Shown: positions 33,447 through 42,666 of the stretch, in pieces
How the letters are laid out: each line of letters starts with the position of its first letter
How positions within the stretch are numbered: position 1 is the first letter of the stretch
Assembly (NCBI GenBank): GCA_023512435.1
Contig: JAILZP010000005.1
Location: 1 to 64,000 of the forward strand
Direction of reading: 5' to 3'
Source of the DNA: Peptococcaceae bacterium
GTDB lineage: Bacteria; Bacillota; Desulfotomaculia; Desulfotomaculales; Desulfocucumaceae
Length of the DNA stretch: 64,000 nucleotides
Made by a program: the position numbers and the translations under genes
The notes under the pieces: generated by a model
What the model was told of the DNA's origin: nothing
The model's input: only the letters and a program-made list of their open reading frames with translations
The model's database searches: none

Positions 33447-35642
33447 TCAGGGCGGGGCGAAATCAACCGTCACCAGGGTTCCCCTGGGGGCCCTGGCTCC
33501 CGGGGGAGGATTTTGGCCCACCGCCAGGCCGCTCCCCGCCGCGCTGAAACCAAGGCCCAGATCATGCAAGATGAATCCCGCCCTCCGGATGGTCAGCCCC
33601 CGCAGGTCGGGCACCAGGACATCGGCCGGCGGGCTTGCTTTATTTACCGGGGAGGCCTTTATACTTACCGCCGCCCCTCCCTTCAGGTAGCTGCCCCCGG
33701 CGGGGCTCTGTGCCGTCACCAGCCCCTCCTTTCCGGACGCCTCGGGGCGGAATCCGGTTTCCTCCAGGAATTTCCCGGCCTCCTTCACCGGAAAGCCGAT
33801 TACGTTGGGCACCCTGATCAGCCCGCCCGCAGAGGGCTTGGAGGGCTTCTCGTTGCCGGTGTTTTGAAAGGCCTTGGGCTTGGGCTGGGCGGGATTTTCA
33901 GGGACATTGAGGTAGTGCAGGATGTCCCGGCCCAGGGTCTGGAACACCGGGGCGGCCACGTCTCCACCGTGGTAGAGCGGCCCCTTCGGGTCCTCCACCA
34001 CCACCAGCACGGCGATCCTGGGGTCTTCCGCCGGCGCGAAGCCGGCAAACGACGAGACGTACCTGCCCTGATCGTACCCCTTTTGGCCGGGAACCTCGGC
34101 GGTCCCGGTCTTCGCGGCCACCGCGTAGCCTTCCACGTAGCCCTTCTTGGCGGTGCCTTCCATAACCACCTTCTGAAGAAGCCTGTTCATCTGGCCGGCG
34201 GTGCTTTTGGAGACCACCTGCCTGACCACCCTGGTTTCGATATTTTTTACCTCTTTGCTTTCCGGGTCTTCCACCGCCCGGACCAGGTGCGGCCTGACCA
34301 GGCGGCCGCCGTTGGCCAGGGCCGAGACCGCGGCAACCAGCTGGATGGGTGTCACCGCGATAGACTGCCCTATGGCCATGGTGGCCGTGTCAAGTTCGCT
34401 GGCCCGGTTCTCGGGAATCACCAGGCCTGCTTCCTCCCCCGGCAGGTCCACCCCGGTGGGCTGCCCGAACCCGAAGCCTCTGATGTACTTGTAAAGCAGT
34501 GCCTTGCCGGATTTCAGCCCAACCTGGACAAAGACCGGGTTGCACGAGTTCTGAATCCCCTCGGCGAAGGATTCGTCCTTGTGGCCCGCCAGATCCCAGC
34601 ATCTGATTTTTTTGCCGGAAACGGTTATATAACCCGGGTCGTAAAACCGGTCCCCCTCCGTCACCACACCTTCCTCCAGAGCCATGGCCGCCACGAACAT
34701 TTTCAGGGTGGAACCGGGTTCATAGTTTAGATGGATGGCCGGGTTAAAGTCCCAGACCTGCTGGGGATAAGAAGTGTACCTGGCCGGGTCGTAAGTGGGC
34801 CTGGCACCCATGGCCAGGATCTCCCCGTTGGCCGGATCCATCACGATAATCGTTGCCCTTGAGGGCTTGTACTTGTCCTGGATCTTGTCCAGTTCCCGCT
34901 CCACGTAGTACTGGACCGTGTGGTCTATGGTCAGGATGAGATTCTTGCCCGGGACGGGGGGGATGTACAGGGACCTGGCCTGGGGAAGCTCGCGTCCCCC
35001 GGCGTCTATTTCCGTAAGCAGGCGGCCCGGAGTTCCGGACAGTTCGCTGTCATAACTTTTTTCCAGCCCGCCCCTGGCCGACGGGTCCATGCCCACGAAG
35101 CCCAGCACGTGGCTGGCCATGGTGCCCTGGGGGTAGGACCGCCTGGTCCCGTCTACAAAACTTATTCCCCTGACCTTGTACTCCTTGAGGATATCTTCCA
35201 GCCTGCGGCAGGTTTCATAATCCACCCGGTGCTTAATCCAGGCGAAGGGCTGCCGGGAGTCAATTATCTTGAGAAGATCCGCCTCGTTCAATTCCAGGAC
35301 GGCGGCCATCTGCCCGACCACCTTGTCCTTCACGGCCTTTACCTTTTCCTCCCTGTTCCCGCCCTCTTCAACCTTCACCTGGACGGAAAAAATGTCCGGA
35401 TTGGCATAAACCGACTTAACCGGGTAATTGCCCACCAGCTCTACGCGGTTGCGGTCGTAAATGATGCCCCTCCTGGGCTCCAGGACCTCCTCCTTGGCCC
35501 TGACGTCCGCGGCTTTCCTTTCCAGCTCTTTCCCCTGCACCAGTTGAAGCCAGGACAGACGGAAGAGAAGAAGGACAAAGACCCCCGTGACCAGCAAAAA
35601 TGTAATCACCAGCCTGTTTTTGGAGAACCGGTTCGCGGTCAC
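33447..35642 (-). CDS. spoVD: SpoVD/PBP2B-type penicillin-binding protein with two PASTA domains
   Basis: About 731 residues: a membrane helix at the start (VITFLLVTGVFVLLLF), a dimerisation domain, a transpeptidase with NYEPGSTLKMFV, GIQNSCNPVFVQ and AAKTGTAEV, then two C-terminal PASTA repeats (VPNVIGFPVKEAGKFLEETG and VPDLRGLTIRRAGFILHDLG). SpoVD makes spore cortex; the same architecture serves division as PBP2B. It is away from a dcw/ftsW cluster. The start at GTG 35642 is preferred. Confidence 0.92.
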   Translation of the reverse strand: MTANRFSKNRLVITFLLVTGVFVLLLFRLSWLQLVQGKELERKAADVRAKEEVLEPRRGIIYDRNRVELVGNYPVKSVYANPDIFSVQVKVEEGGNREEKVKAVKDKVVGQMAAVLELNEADLLKIIDSRQPFAWIKHRVDYETCRRLEDILKEYKVRGISFVDGTRRSYPQGTMASHVLGFVGMDPSARGGLEKSYDSELSGTPGRLLTEIDAGGRELPQARSLYIPPVPGKNLILTIDHTVQYYVERELDKIQDKYKPSRATIIVMDPANGEILAMGARPTYDPARYTSYPQQVWDFNPAIHLNYEPGSTLKMFVAAMALEEGVVTEGDRFYDPGYITVSGKKIRCWDLAGHKDESFAEGIQNSCNPVFVQVGLKSGKALLYKYIRGFGFGQPTGVDLPGEEAGLVIPENRASELDTATMAIGQSIAVTPIQLVAAVSALANGGRLVRPHLVRAVEDPESKEVKNIETRVVRQVVSKSTAGQMNRLLQKVVMEGTAKKGYVEGYAVAAKTGTAEVPGQKGYDQGRYVSSFAGFAPAEDPRIAVLVVVEDPKGPLYHGGDVAAPVFQTLGRDILHYLNVPENPAQPKPKAFQNTGNEKPSKPSAGGLIRVPNVIGFPVKEAGKFLEETGFRPEASGKEGLVTAQSPAGGSYLKGGAAVSIKASPVNKASPPADVLVPDLRGLTIRRAGFILHDLGLGFSAAGSGLAVGQNPPPGARAPRGTLVTVDFAPP

Positions 35643-35673
35643 CCGGCCACCCCCCGACAAGAAGTCTCCGGCG

Positions 35674-36339
35674 TCACGCTTCTTTTTTCTCCACGTACCG
35701 GTTGGCCCAGTACGGCATCTCGAGGTCTCCGGGCAGGTGGCTGCGGTCGTTCAGCAGGGCGACTATGCCGTTTTCCCAGCCGGAAAAATCCAGTATGTTC
35801 AGAGCCGCGTTATCCTGGCGGATTTTCCAGTACTTGTTCAGGTCCATGTTCAATACCGTTCCCACCAGGCAACGCACCGGCCCGCCGTGACATACCACGG
35901 CCACCTTTTCTCCCCTGTGTTTTTCCACTATCTCCCTGACCGCCGGGATCACCCTGGCCACCAGGTCGGACAGGCTTTCGCCGCCGGGAACGTTCATTCC
36001 CAGGGGGTTGGCCCACCACTGCCTGATGGTTTCACCGTATTTTTCCCTGATTTCCTTGAAAGTGAGGCCTTCCCAGAGGCCGAAGTTCATTTCCCTCAAG
36101 GCCGGCAGGGTGATAACCTCCAGGCCCCTGGGCTCTGCTATCCGGCGGGCGGTTTCCACCGCCCGGCCGAGGTCGCTGCTGTACACCGCTGAAATTTTAT
36201 GGGCGGACAGGCGCACGGCCAGGGCCCTGGCCTGTTCCATGCCCTTTTCCGAAAGAGGGACATCCACGTGGCCCTGGAATCTCATCTCAGTATTCCAGAG
36301 GGTTTCCCCGTGCCTGATTAAAAATACCCGGCAGCTCAA
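35674..36339 (-). CDS. cobC: Histidine phosphatase, probably alpha-ribazole phosphatase
   Basis: 221 residues. FLIRHGETLWN holds the phosphohistidine RHG motif, and the second histidine is in VAVVCHGGPVRCL. The family includes phosphoglycerate mutases and the cobalamin enzyme CobC. The position 90 bp after cobS in a cobalamin run supports dephosphorylation of alpha-ribazole phosphate or adenosylcobalamin phosphate. A TTG start after GAGGTG is likely. Confidence 0.8.
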   Translation of the reverse strand: MSCRVFLIRHGETLWNTEMRFQGHVDVPLSEKGMEQARALAVRLSAHKISAVYSSDLGRAVETARRIAEPRGLEVITLPALREMNFGLWEGLTFKEIREKYGETIRQWWANPLGMNVPGGESLSDLVARVIPAVREIVEKHRGEKVAVVCHGGPVRCLVGTVLNMDLNKYWKIRQDNAALNILDFSGWENGIVALLNDRSHLPGDLEMPYWANRYVEKKEA

Positions 36340-36358
36340 TACCTGCACCTCGCTAAAA

Positions 36359-36391
36359 CCGGAATCGGGAACCGGAAATTGGAAACGCTAA
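36359..36391. repeat. Heptamer tandem repeat, GGAATCG family
   Basis: About four degenerate units (GGAATCG, GGAACCG, GAAATTG, GAAACGC) in the gap between cobS and cobC. Confidence 0.55.
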
Positions 36392-36427
36392 TCAGTTTAT
36401 TTGATGATCGTCCCTCTTTTTCCTTCT

Positions 36428-37186
36428 TCAAAAAAGAAAGAGGAAAGGGGCACGTTCCCGGAGGGGCAGGTACAGGGCCAGGACAAAAACCTCCAGCGCC
36501 TCGTTCAGCGCCCCGTAGGTGTCCCCGGTGAGCCCCCCCAGCATTTTATTGAAATAGGCGCAGAGAAGGTGAGCTAAAACAGCGGTGGCAAAGAAAATGA
36601 TCACCCCGCCCGCGCCGCCCGACCCGGCGGCCGCAACCAGGGCCGTGAGGGAAGCCAACGCCAGCTCGAAACTTCCCGTATGCCTTGAAAAAAGCTTGCC
36701 CAATCCCTCCTCCCTGGCGTAAGGGAACCTGGCCAGGGCGTAAGTCATGGCCCACCGGCCGAAAACAGCCATCATGATCAGGGCCGGAAAGCCGCCGGTC
36801 CCGGCAAGCCCCGTCAGGAGCGCATATTTTAACAGCAGCAGGCAAAACACGGCCAGGGCGCCGAAGGCCCCCACCCGGCTGTCCCTCATTATTTCCAGCT
36901 TTCTTTCCCTGGGCCTGCCGCTGAACACCCCGTCCACGGTGTCCATGAAGCCGTCCAGGTGAATGCCGCCGGTAAGCGCCGCCAGCCCCGCCACGACAAC
37001 GGCCGCCCTGGCGGCGGGAGGAAAAAGGACCCCGGCCAGCCAGTCCAGAGCAATCAGGATCCCCCCGAGAATCAATCCCGCCAGGGGAAAAAACATCCCG
37101 GACCGGCCCAGCCGCCTCTCATCGAAGGGGACCTGCGGCAGGGGAAGGCGGGTCAGGTGCTGCAGGGCGAAAACAAGGCTGTGCAA
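36428..37186 (-). CDS. cobS: Adenosylcobinamide-GDP ribazoletransferase
   Basis: 252 residues with about six membrane helices. FALQHLTRLPLP at the start and LTGGIHLDGFMDTVDGVFSG (acidic active-site motif) are diagnostic for CobS, which joins adenosylcobinamide-GDP to alpha-ribazole phosphate in the membrane. It starts with TTG after GGGGG. It is separated from cbiA by a 480-bp repeat-rich gap. Confidence 0.93.
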   Translation of the reverse strand: MHSLVFALQHLTRLPLPQVPFDERRLGRSGMFFPLAGLILGGILIALDWLAGVLFPPAARAAVVVAGLAALTGGIHLDGFMDTVDGVFSGRPRERKLEIMRDSRVGAFGALAVFCLLLLKYALLTGLAGTGGFPALIMMAVFGRWAMTYALARFPYAREEGLGKLFSRHTGSFELALASLTALVAAAGSGGAGGVIIFFATAVLAHLLCAYFNKMLGGLTGDTYGALNEALEVFVLALYLPLRERAPFLFLF

Positions 37187-37229
37187 ATGAAATACCCCCG
37201 AAATAATTGATTCTGAAGAGCTTATTCCG

Positions 37230-37265
37230 TCGGAATCCAGAAGACAGAAGCCGGAATCCAGAATT
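37230..37265. repeat. Heptamer tandem repeat, TTCTGGA family (reverse)
   Basis: Degenerate copies of GGAATCCAGAAG type preceded by CCGTC, upstream of cobS, next to the direct-repeat element at 37312. Confidence 0.7.
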
Positions 37266-37311
37266 AAAACCGGCAGTACTTCGACTGACGGACGACGACC
37301 AGTTTAACGCA

Positions 37312-37636
37312 CCCCCGGCCCCGAATTTTCATTGTTCATTGTACTTTTTGGGGTATTAGGGCCTACTCTGAAAAACAATATGCCGGAGTTTACGCAGGGG
37401 GTGGATTTCAAAGCCGAGCGGATATTCCGGAGGCTGATATCCGGCTCTTGGCGACGGAGCGTACGGGATGCCGGGCGGGCTGCAGGATGCAGCCGCAGCC
37501 GAGTAGTGCATGGACGCACGTACGCAGGCGGTCGGCAGACCGTAAGCGACGAGCATAGAGCCGGTTCAGCCGGAGGACCGGGTAGCGAGGCTTTAATCCG
37601 CCCCCGGCCCCGAATTTTCATTGATCATTGTACTTT
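37312..37636. repeat. GC-rich intergenic element bounded by 36-bp direct repeats
   Basis: The 36-bp ends at 37312-37347 and 37601-37636 differ at one base (CCCCCGGCCCCGAATTTTCA and onward). The roughly 250-bp middle is GC-rich with palindromes such as GGCTGCAGGATGCAGCC and CGGTCGGCAGACCG. ORFs of 104-105 codons cross it, but their composition and lack of ribosome sites argue against coding. A diverged copy of the right end is at 60503-60558. Together with the heptamers it fills the gap between cbiA and cobS. Confidence 0.65.
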
Positions 37637-37670
37637 GGCGGCATGAGGGTCTGAGATCTGGATTAAGGTT

Positions 37671-39059
37671 TTACTTATTGTCAATTCGCTTTTTCCGGAA
37701 CTGCCTGCAGGCCCGGATGAAGCGGCGGGCCTCCTCCGGGCAGCCGGCGAAGTGAATATGCAGGTACGAGGCCAGCAGGCCCCCGGAGGCGTAGCCGTCA
37801 AGCCGGGGTTCCTCCCCTTCCCGCTCCAGGCTGTATGCGTGATCCGCGCCGTCAAGTCCCTGAAGCACCGAGTAGTGGAACTCGTGCCCCCTGATCCGCC
37901 GGCCGGCGGGGGCCAGAATACTGTCCTTAAGCGCCAGGGCGGTGACGTAGCCCAGGCCGGCCCTCTTCCCGAGCATCACGGTCTTTCCGGGAATGATCCC
38001 GGCCATGGGGTACTCCCGGCCGTCGAAGCCTGCAATGCTCCGGGACAGGAACATCATTCCCCCGCACTCGGCATATACGGGCATCCCCCGCCCGAACTCA
38101 CTCCTGACCCCCCCGATGAACTCCAGGTTTTCCGCGATAACCTCCGCAAACATCTCCGGAAAACCGCCGCCGATGTATAATCCGTCCAAACCGGGAGGCA
38201 GTCCGCCCTCCAGGGCGGAGCAGGGTACAAGCCGGGCGCCCAGGGCGGCCAGCAGGTCCAGCCCGTCCCGGTAATAAAAATTGAAAGCCTGATCCAGGAC
38301 CAGCCCGATGTTCACCTGCGGTTCGGAGGCCTCCTCCGGAAACACCCGGACAGGCGGCGGGGGAAGGCCGGGGGCCGTCCGGGCCAGCCTTATAATGTCT
38401 TCCAGGTTCAGGGCTTCCGTGATTTTATGGGCCATTATGTCCAGGAGGCCGGCAAGCCCGTCCTTTTCAGGGGTGGGCAGCAGCCCGAGGTGCCTTTCGG
38501 GCAGCTCCATTTCCGGGTTGAAGGCCACCCGGCCCAGAACCGGCACCCCGGCGGCCGACTGGATGGCTTCCTTCAATAAAAGGAAATGTCTTTCGGACCC
38601 CACCCGGTTGAGGATCACTCCGCATAAATTCAGTGCCGGGTCGAAGCTTTTATACCCCAGCACCACGGCGGCGGCGCTGCGGGCCATGGACCGGGCGTCC
38701 AGCACCAGGATCACCGGGGCATCCAGAAGCCGGGCCACATGGGCCGTGGACCCTTCTTCGCCCGATCCCCTGCCGTCATAAAGTCCCATCACTCCCTCGA
38801 CCACCGAGATATCGGCCCCGGAGGCCGACCGCAGGAACATCTCCCGCACCCCGTGATCGCCCAGGAACCACGCGTCCAGGTTACGGCTGTGGCGGCCTGT
38901 GGCCGCCGTGTGGTAGCCCGGATCGATGTAGTCCGGCCCCACCTTGAATGGCTGCACCTTGATCCCGGACCGGGCCAGGGCCCGCATCAGGGCGGCGGCC
39001 ACCGTCGTCTTGCCGGATCCGCTGTGCGTTCCGGCGATAACCACTCTGGGCAGTTTCAC
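37671..39059 (-). CDS. cbiA: Cobyrinate a,c-diamide synthase
   Basis: 462 residues. An N-terminal P-loop (VVIAGTHSGSGKTTVAAALM) is followed by a class I glutamine amidotransferase domain with the nucleophile in VYAECGGMMFLS and the histidine in GHEFHYS. It amidates cobyrinate a and c side chains with ATP and glutamine. The GTG start overlaps the cbiB stop by 4 bp. Confidence 0.95.
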   Translation of the reverse strand: MKLPRVVIAGTHSGSGKTTVAAALMRALARSGIKVQPFKVGPDYIDPGYHTAATGRHSRNLDAWFLGDHGVREMFLRSASGADISVVEGVMGLYDGRGSGEEGSTAHVARLLDAPVILVLDARSMARSAAAVVLGYKSFDPALNLCGVILNRVGSERHFLLLKEAIQSAAGVPVLGRVAFNPEMELPERHLGLLPTPEKDGLAGLLDIMAHKITEALNLEDIIRLARTAPGLPPPPVRVFPEEASEPQVNIGLVLDQAFNFYYRDGLDLLAALGARLVPCSALEGGLPPGLDGLYIGGGFPEMFAEVIAENLEFIGGVRSEFGRGMPVYAECGGMMFLSRSIAGFDGREYPMAGIIPGKTVMLGKRAGLGYVTALALKDSILAPAGRRIRGHEFHYSVLQGLDGADHAYSLEREGEEPRLDGYASGGLLASYLHIHFAGCPEEARRFIRACRQFRKKRIDNK

Positions 39060-40033
39060 AACTCACACCCCCCGGTCCCGAAAAGCATACCCGCAAGCAA
39101 ATGCACGGCCGCCCCGGCCGCCAGCGCCAGGAATGAACTCATGTACATCAGGTCCACCGCCTGCCGGATGTGATCGGGAGCCAGCGGGCAAACATCGTCT
39201 CCCAGGTAGTTGCGGAAGGATTCCCTTCCCCCGTACACATTCAGCCCCCCCAGGCGGACACCCAGGGCACCGGCCACCGCGGCCTCCGGGATACCGCTGT
39301 TGGGACTGGGGTGCCGGCGGGCGTCCCTGACCATCGCCCTCAGCGCCCCCCGGGCCCGCCGCCCGGTGATCCAGGCGGCCGCCGCCAGCATCAGCCCGCC
39401 GATCCTGGCCGGCAGGAAATTGGCCGCGTCGTCAAGCCTGGCTGAAAACCGGCCGAAGTACAGGTACCTTTCGTTCCTGTACCCCACCATGGAATCCAGC
39501 GTGTTGACGGCCTTATAGGCCATGGCCAGCGGCGCCCCGCCGGCAAAGGCGTAAAAGAGGGGCGCTATAACCCCGTCCACTGTGTTTTCCGCCACAGATT
39601 CCACGGTTGCCCTGGTTACCTCCCGGGCGTTCATGGACCCGGTTTCCCGCCCCACAATCCTGCCCACCATCCGCCTGGCCAGGTCAAGATGGTTGGAGGC
39701 CAGGGGCCTCAACACCTCCCCGGCGGCCTGGGCCAGGCCCCTGGCCGCCAGGGTGGTGGATATGATCCATATTTCGGCCGCCGCGGCCAGCCAGGGGTGA
39801 ACCAGCCGCAGGAAGTAGATCAGCCCGGCGGTGGCCGCATAGGCAGACGCCACCACGATGAGGGCCGTCACGGCGCCGCCCGCCATTCCCCGGGCCTTTC
39901 CCGGGGCATAAAAAACCCTTTCCAGCCCGGAAATCATTTTCCCCATCATGACCACCGGGTGGGGAAGGCGGGGAGGGTCGCCCACCACCATGTCCACCAG
40001 GAAAGCCAGTGCCACCAAGGCCGGTCCGCTCAA
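39056..40033 (-). CDS. cbiB: Adenosylcobinamide-phosphate synthase
   Basis: 325 residues, several membrane helices. VDMVVGDPPRLPHPVVMMGKMI and VESVAENTVDGVIAPLFYAF are signatures of CbiB/CobD, which attaches the aminopropanol arm to cobyric acid. It starts with TTG and overlaps cobQ upstream by 4 bp. Confidence 0.95.
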   Translation of the reverse strand: MSGPALVALAFLVDMVVGDPPRLPHPVVMMGKMISGLERVFYAPGKARGMAGGAVTALIVVASAYAATAGLIYFLRLVHPWLAAAAEIWIISTTLAARGLAQAAGEVLRPLASNHLDLARRMVGRIVGRETGSMNAREVTRATVESVAENTVDGVIAPLFYAFAGGAPLAMAYKAVNTLDSMVGYRNERYLYFGRFSARLDDAANFLPARIGGLMLAAAAWITGRRARGALRAMVRDARRHPSPNSGIPEAAVAGALGVRLGGLNVYGGRESFRNYLGDDVCPLAPDHIRQAVDLMYMSSFLALAAGAAVHLLAGMLFGTGGCEL

Positions 40034-41583
40034 GGCCGGCGCCCTCCCGCCGGCAGCCCCAGCAGGCCGTAAATTTTTTCCATGTCCAGGCTTCCCCGGA
40101 CCGTCTCGGCCAGCCTGTCGTAATCCCTCTGCCTCTGCTCCCAGGCCGACAGGGAGGCCGGTTCCTCCAGGGGAGGCAGCCCCTTCATCACCCTCAGCGA
40201 ATTTATAACCTTCCTGCGAAAGCCGGCATGGTCGAAAATTCCGTGTATGTACGTCCCCCAGACCTTGCCGTCCGGGGCGGCGGCGCCGTCCAGGGTGTTG
40301 CCTGGCTCGCCGAAGCGGTGGGTGATTTCAAAAACGGGGGCCGCCCCGCTCCCCGGGTCGGTCCTGCCCATGTGGATCTCATAGCCCGTAATCTCGGTTC
40401 CCCTGGTCCCCTCCAGCACCGGCCCGGGACCGCAGGCAACGGCCCTTACCTGGGTGGTCACCTTCTCCCTGGCGAAGGTGGTGACCACATCCAGCAGCCC
40501 CAACCCGTCAATGGACGGAATGCTTGACTCGGCACGCAGGGGATCGCGCAGTTCCCTGCCCAGCATCTGGAACCCGCCGCATATTCCAATTACCGCCGCC
40601 CCGGCCTCCCTGCGCTTGATGATTTCCCCGGCTATGCCGGTGCGCTTGAGGTAGGCCAGGTCCTCGATGGTGTTCTTGCTGCCAGGTAAAATGACCAGGT
40701 CCGGGCTGCCCAGGGGAGTGCCCCTGCCCACGTACCTCAGGTTGACGTCGGGTTCGTCCTCCAGGGGATCAAAATCGGTAAAATTTGAAATATGGGGCAG
40801 GTGGATGACCGCGATCTCCACGTCCCGGGCACGGGCCTCCCCGGACCTTTTCAGGGTTTCCTCGTGCACGGTGTCCTCCTCCTGGATTCTGAACCCCTGG
40901 AAGTAGGGCACCACCCCGACTACCGGCTTCCCGGTTCGATCCTCCAGGAAGTCAATGGCCGGCCGGAACAGGGAAAGGTCCCCGCGAAACTTGTTGATGA
41001 TTATCCCGGCCACCCGTTCCCGGTCTTCCGGCTGAAGCAGTTCCAGCGTGCCCACGACGGCCGCCAGGGCGCCCCCCTTGTCTATGTCGCAGGCCAGCAG
41101 CACGGGCGCCCCCGCCTCCCTGGCCACCCGCATGTTCACAATCTCGGTGGCCTGCAGGTTGACCTCGGCCGGGCTGCCCGCCCCTTCGATGACCACGATG
41201 TCATTATCTTCTTTAAGCCTCCGCAGGGCCCCGCATATGGTTTGCCAGGCCCGGCCGGCAAAATCCCTGTGGTATTCCCAGGCTGAAAAATTCCCCACCG
41301 GCCTGCCCAGCACAATCACCTGGGAGGAGGCCTGTCCGGTGGGTTTCAATAAAACGGGGTTCATGTCCACCTCGGGGTAGCGGCCGGCCGCCTCGGCCTG
41401 CACCACCTGGGCCCGCCCCATCTCGCCGCCGTCCCTGGTGACAAAAGAATTCAGCGCCATGTTCTGTGACTTAAAGGGCGCCACGCGGTACCCGTCCCGG
41501 TAAAAAATCCGGCAGAGGGCCGCCACCAGCACGCTTTTTCCCACGTGGGAGGCGGTTCCCTGGATCATTATTGTCCTCGCCAC
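40030..41583 (-). CDS. cobQ: Cobyric acid synthase
   Basis: 517 residues. IMIQGTASHVGKSVLVAALC (P-loop region), APFKSQNMALNSFVT and the amidotransferase nucleophile in VIGICGGFQMLG identify CobQ/CbiP, which amidates four remaining side chains. GTG at 41583 with GGAGG 10 bp upstream is the preferred start; ATG 6 bp earlier is possible. A repeat-rich gap of 170 bp separates it from cobU. Confidence 0.95.
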   Translation of the reverse strand: MARTIMIQGTASHVGKSVLVAALCRIFYRDGYRVAPFKSQNMALNSFVTRDGGEMGRAQVVQAEAAGRYPEVDMNPVLLKPTGQASSQVIVLGRPVGNFSAWEYHRDFAGRAWQTICGALRRLKEDNDIVVIEGAGSPAEVNLQATEIVNMRVAREAGAPVLLACDIDKGGALAAVVGTLELLQPEDRERVAGIIINKFRGDLSLFRPAIDFLEDRTGKPVVGVVPYFQGFRIQEEDTVHEETLKRSGEARARDVEIAVIHLPHISNFTDFDPLEDEPDVNLRYVGRGTPLGSPDLVILPGSKNTIEDLAYLKRTGIAGEIIKRREAGAAVIGICGGFQMLGRELRDPLRAESSIPSIDGLGLLDVVTTFAREKVTTQVRAVACGPGPVLEGTRGTEITGYEIHMGRTDPGSGAAPVFEITHRFGEPGNTLDGAAAPDGKVWGTYIHGIFDHAGFRRKVINSLRVMKGLPPLEEPASLSAWEQRQRDYDRLAETVRGSLDMEKIYGLLGLPAGGRRP

Positions 41584-41602
41584 AAACATTACCTCCGGTA
41601 AT

Positions 41603-41646
41603 TAGCTGTTAGCTGCTAGCTGCTAGCTACTAGTTGCTAGCTGTTA
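41603..41646. repeat. Heptamer tandem repeat, AGCTGCT family
   Basis: Six near-exact units in a row: AGCTGTT, AGCTGCT, AGCTGCT, AGCTACT, AGTTGCT, AGCTGTT. It is the clearest array of the family, directly upstream of cobQ. Confidence 0.85.
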
Positions 41647-41649
41647 TTA

Positions 41650-41700
41650 TTGGTTATTGGTTATCGGTTATCGGTTGTTGGTTGTTGGTTGTTGGTTACC
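41650..41700. repeat. Heptamer tandem repeat, GGTTATC family
   Basis: Seven units: GGTTATT, GGTTATC, GGTTATC, GGTTGTT (three times), GGTTACC. It directly follows the AGCTGCT array, so two heptamer families abut. Confidence 0.88.
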
Positions 41701-41752
41701 GGTATGGCTATCAGCTGCTGCAAAAGATGAAAGAATGGCAGGAATGCCTTCA

Positions 41753-42361
41753 CTATTCTGGATTCTGGATTCCGGATTCTGGATTCCCCATGCATGCTGC
41801 CGCCAAAGATTTAATCTCCACCGCCAGGCCGGCCACCACCAGGTAAACTTCGTCCGCCGCCGAGGCCAGGTACCTGTTGGCTCGCCCCGAAATATCGCGG
41901 AAAACCCGTCCGATGGGGTAAGGCGGGACCAGCCCAAGGCCCACCTCGTTGGAGACCGCCAGCACGCTGGCCCTGGAGTTGACCGCCGCCTCAGACAGTT
42001 CGGCCACCCTGGAAAGGATGTAGTCTTCCTTTTCCCGGCTCGAAGCTCCGGGGCGGGGCAACCGGTCATCCAGGAGAAGGTTGGACATCCAGACGGTCAG
42101 ACAGTCAATCAATATCACTCCCGGCTGCTGCCCGATCTCCGCCACCTTACGGGGCACGTCCACCGTCTCTTCCACCGTGACCCACCCGGCCGGCCTTCTT
42201 TCCCTGTGGGCGGCCACCCGGCGGGACATCTCGCCGTCCCCGGGGGACAGGGTGGCTATGTAAGTGACCGGCCCTTCCATCCCGGCCGCCGTCCGCTCGG
42301 CGAATTCACTTTTGCCGCTCCGGGCCCCGCCCAGAATCAGCACAAACTTGCCGTTCTCCAT
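41753..42361 (-). CDS. cobU: Bifunctional adenosylcobinamide kinase/guanylyltransferase
   Basis: 202 residues. LILGGARSGKSEFAERTA is the P-loop and VILIDCLTVWMSNLL the conserved core. It phosphorylates adenosylcobinamide and adds GMP. It is the first gene after the cobalamin riboswitch. Its last residues (GNPESGIQNPE) and stop codon are made by the heptamer repeat at 41754-41789. Confidence 0.94.
   Translation of the reverse strand: MENGKFVLILGGARSGKSEFAERTAAGMEGPVTYIATLSPGDGEMSRRVAAHRERRPAGWVTVEETVDVPRKVAEIGQQPGVILIDCLTVWMSNLLLDDRLPRPGASSREKEDYILSRVAELSEAAVNSRASVLAVSNEVGLGLVPPYPIGRVFRDISGRANRYLASAADEVYLVVAGLAVEIKSLAAACMGNPESGIQNPE
41754..41789. repeat. Heptamer tandem repeat, TTCTGGA family, inside cobU 3' end
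   Basis: Five units of ATTCTGG/ATTCCGG type. In the minus frame they encode the final eleven or so residues and the stop of CobU. Confidence 0.85.
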
Positions 42362-42427
42362 GGCAAATCTCCCTGAAACAAACGCTGAAATACAAATCCC
42401 CGGCCCTCGACCGGGGAAGAATCCCTA

Positions 42428-42460
42428 GCAAAAGCCCTCTTTGCTCGCGAAGAGGCTTTC
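42428..42460 (-). terminator. Hairpin of cobalamin riboswitch expression platform
   Basis: AGCCTCTT (42450-42457) pairs with AAGAGGGCT (42433-42441) with one bulge, followed by TTTT on the minus strand. It is a likely riboswitch-controlled terminator. Confidence 0.6.
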
Positions 42461-42462
42461 AT

Positions 42463-42612
42463 CCCTCCGGACAAGGTTTCCTGGCTCCCGGGTCACGGCC
42501 TTCCCCTCGCCTTCCCCCGGAGGGTGGCATAATGAAGGGGGCTCACCGGTTACAGTGGCGGAGACCGCTCAGGCATCGCACCTGATTCCCTATCTCCCGG
42601 CGGTTTTAATTC
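42463..42612 (-). promoter_or_regulatory. Cobalamin riboswitch
   Basis: On the minus strand GGGAATCAGGTGCGATGCCT, then the B12 box CCGCCACTGTAACCGG, ATGCCACCC, GAAGGCGAGGGGAAGG and GAGCCAGGAAACC occur in the canonical order of the adenosylcobalamin aptamer. It lies directly upstream of cobU and should shut off the cobalamin genes when the cofactor is plentiful. Confidence 0.95.
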
Positions 42613-42666
42613 TCGCGATGTGTTTTATGTATAACCTTCCACGCAGGGATAAAATTTCCTGCCTGT

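Noticed and set aside
33444-34730. 428-codon plus-strand open frame
   Set aside because: Antisense shadow of the spoVD gene, low-complexity composition, no ribosome site.
37304-37646. 104- and 105-codon open frames in the repeat element between cbiA and cobS
   Set aside because: They cross the direct repeats, lack ribosome sites, and read as low-complexity Arg/Gly/Ser sequence; no transposase motif is seen.
41603-41700. CRISPR array
   Set aside because: The repeats are 7 bp with no spacers, and no cas genes are in the window.
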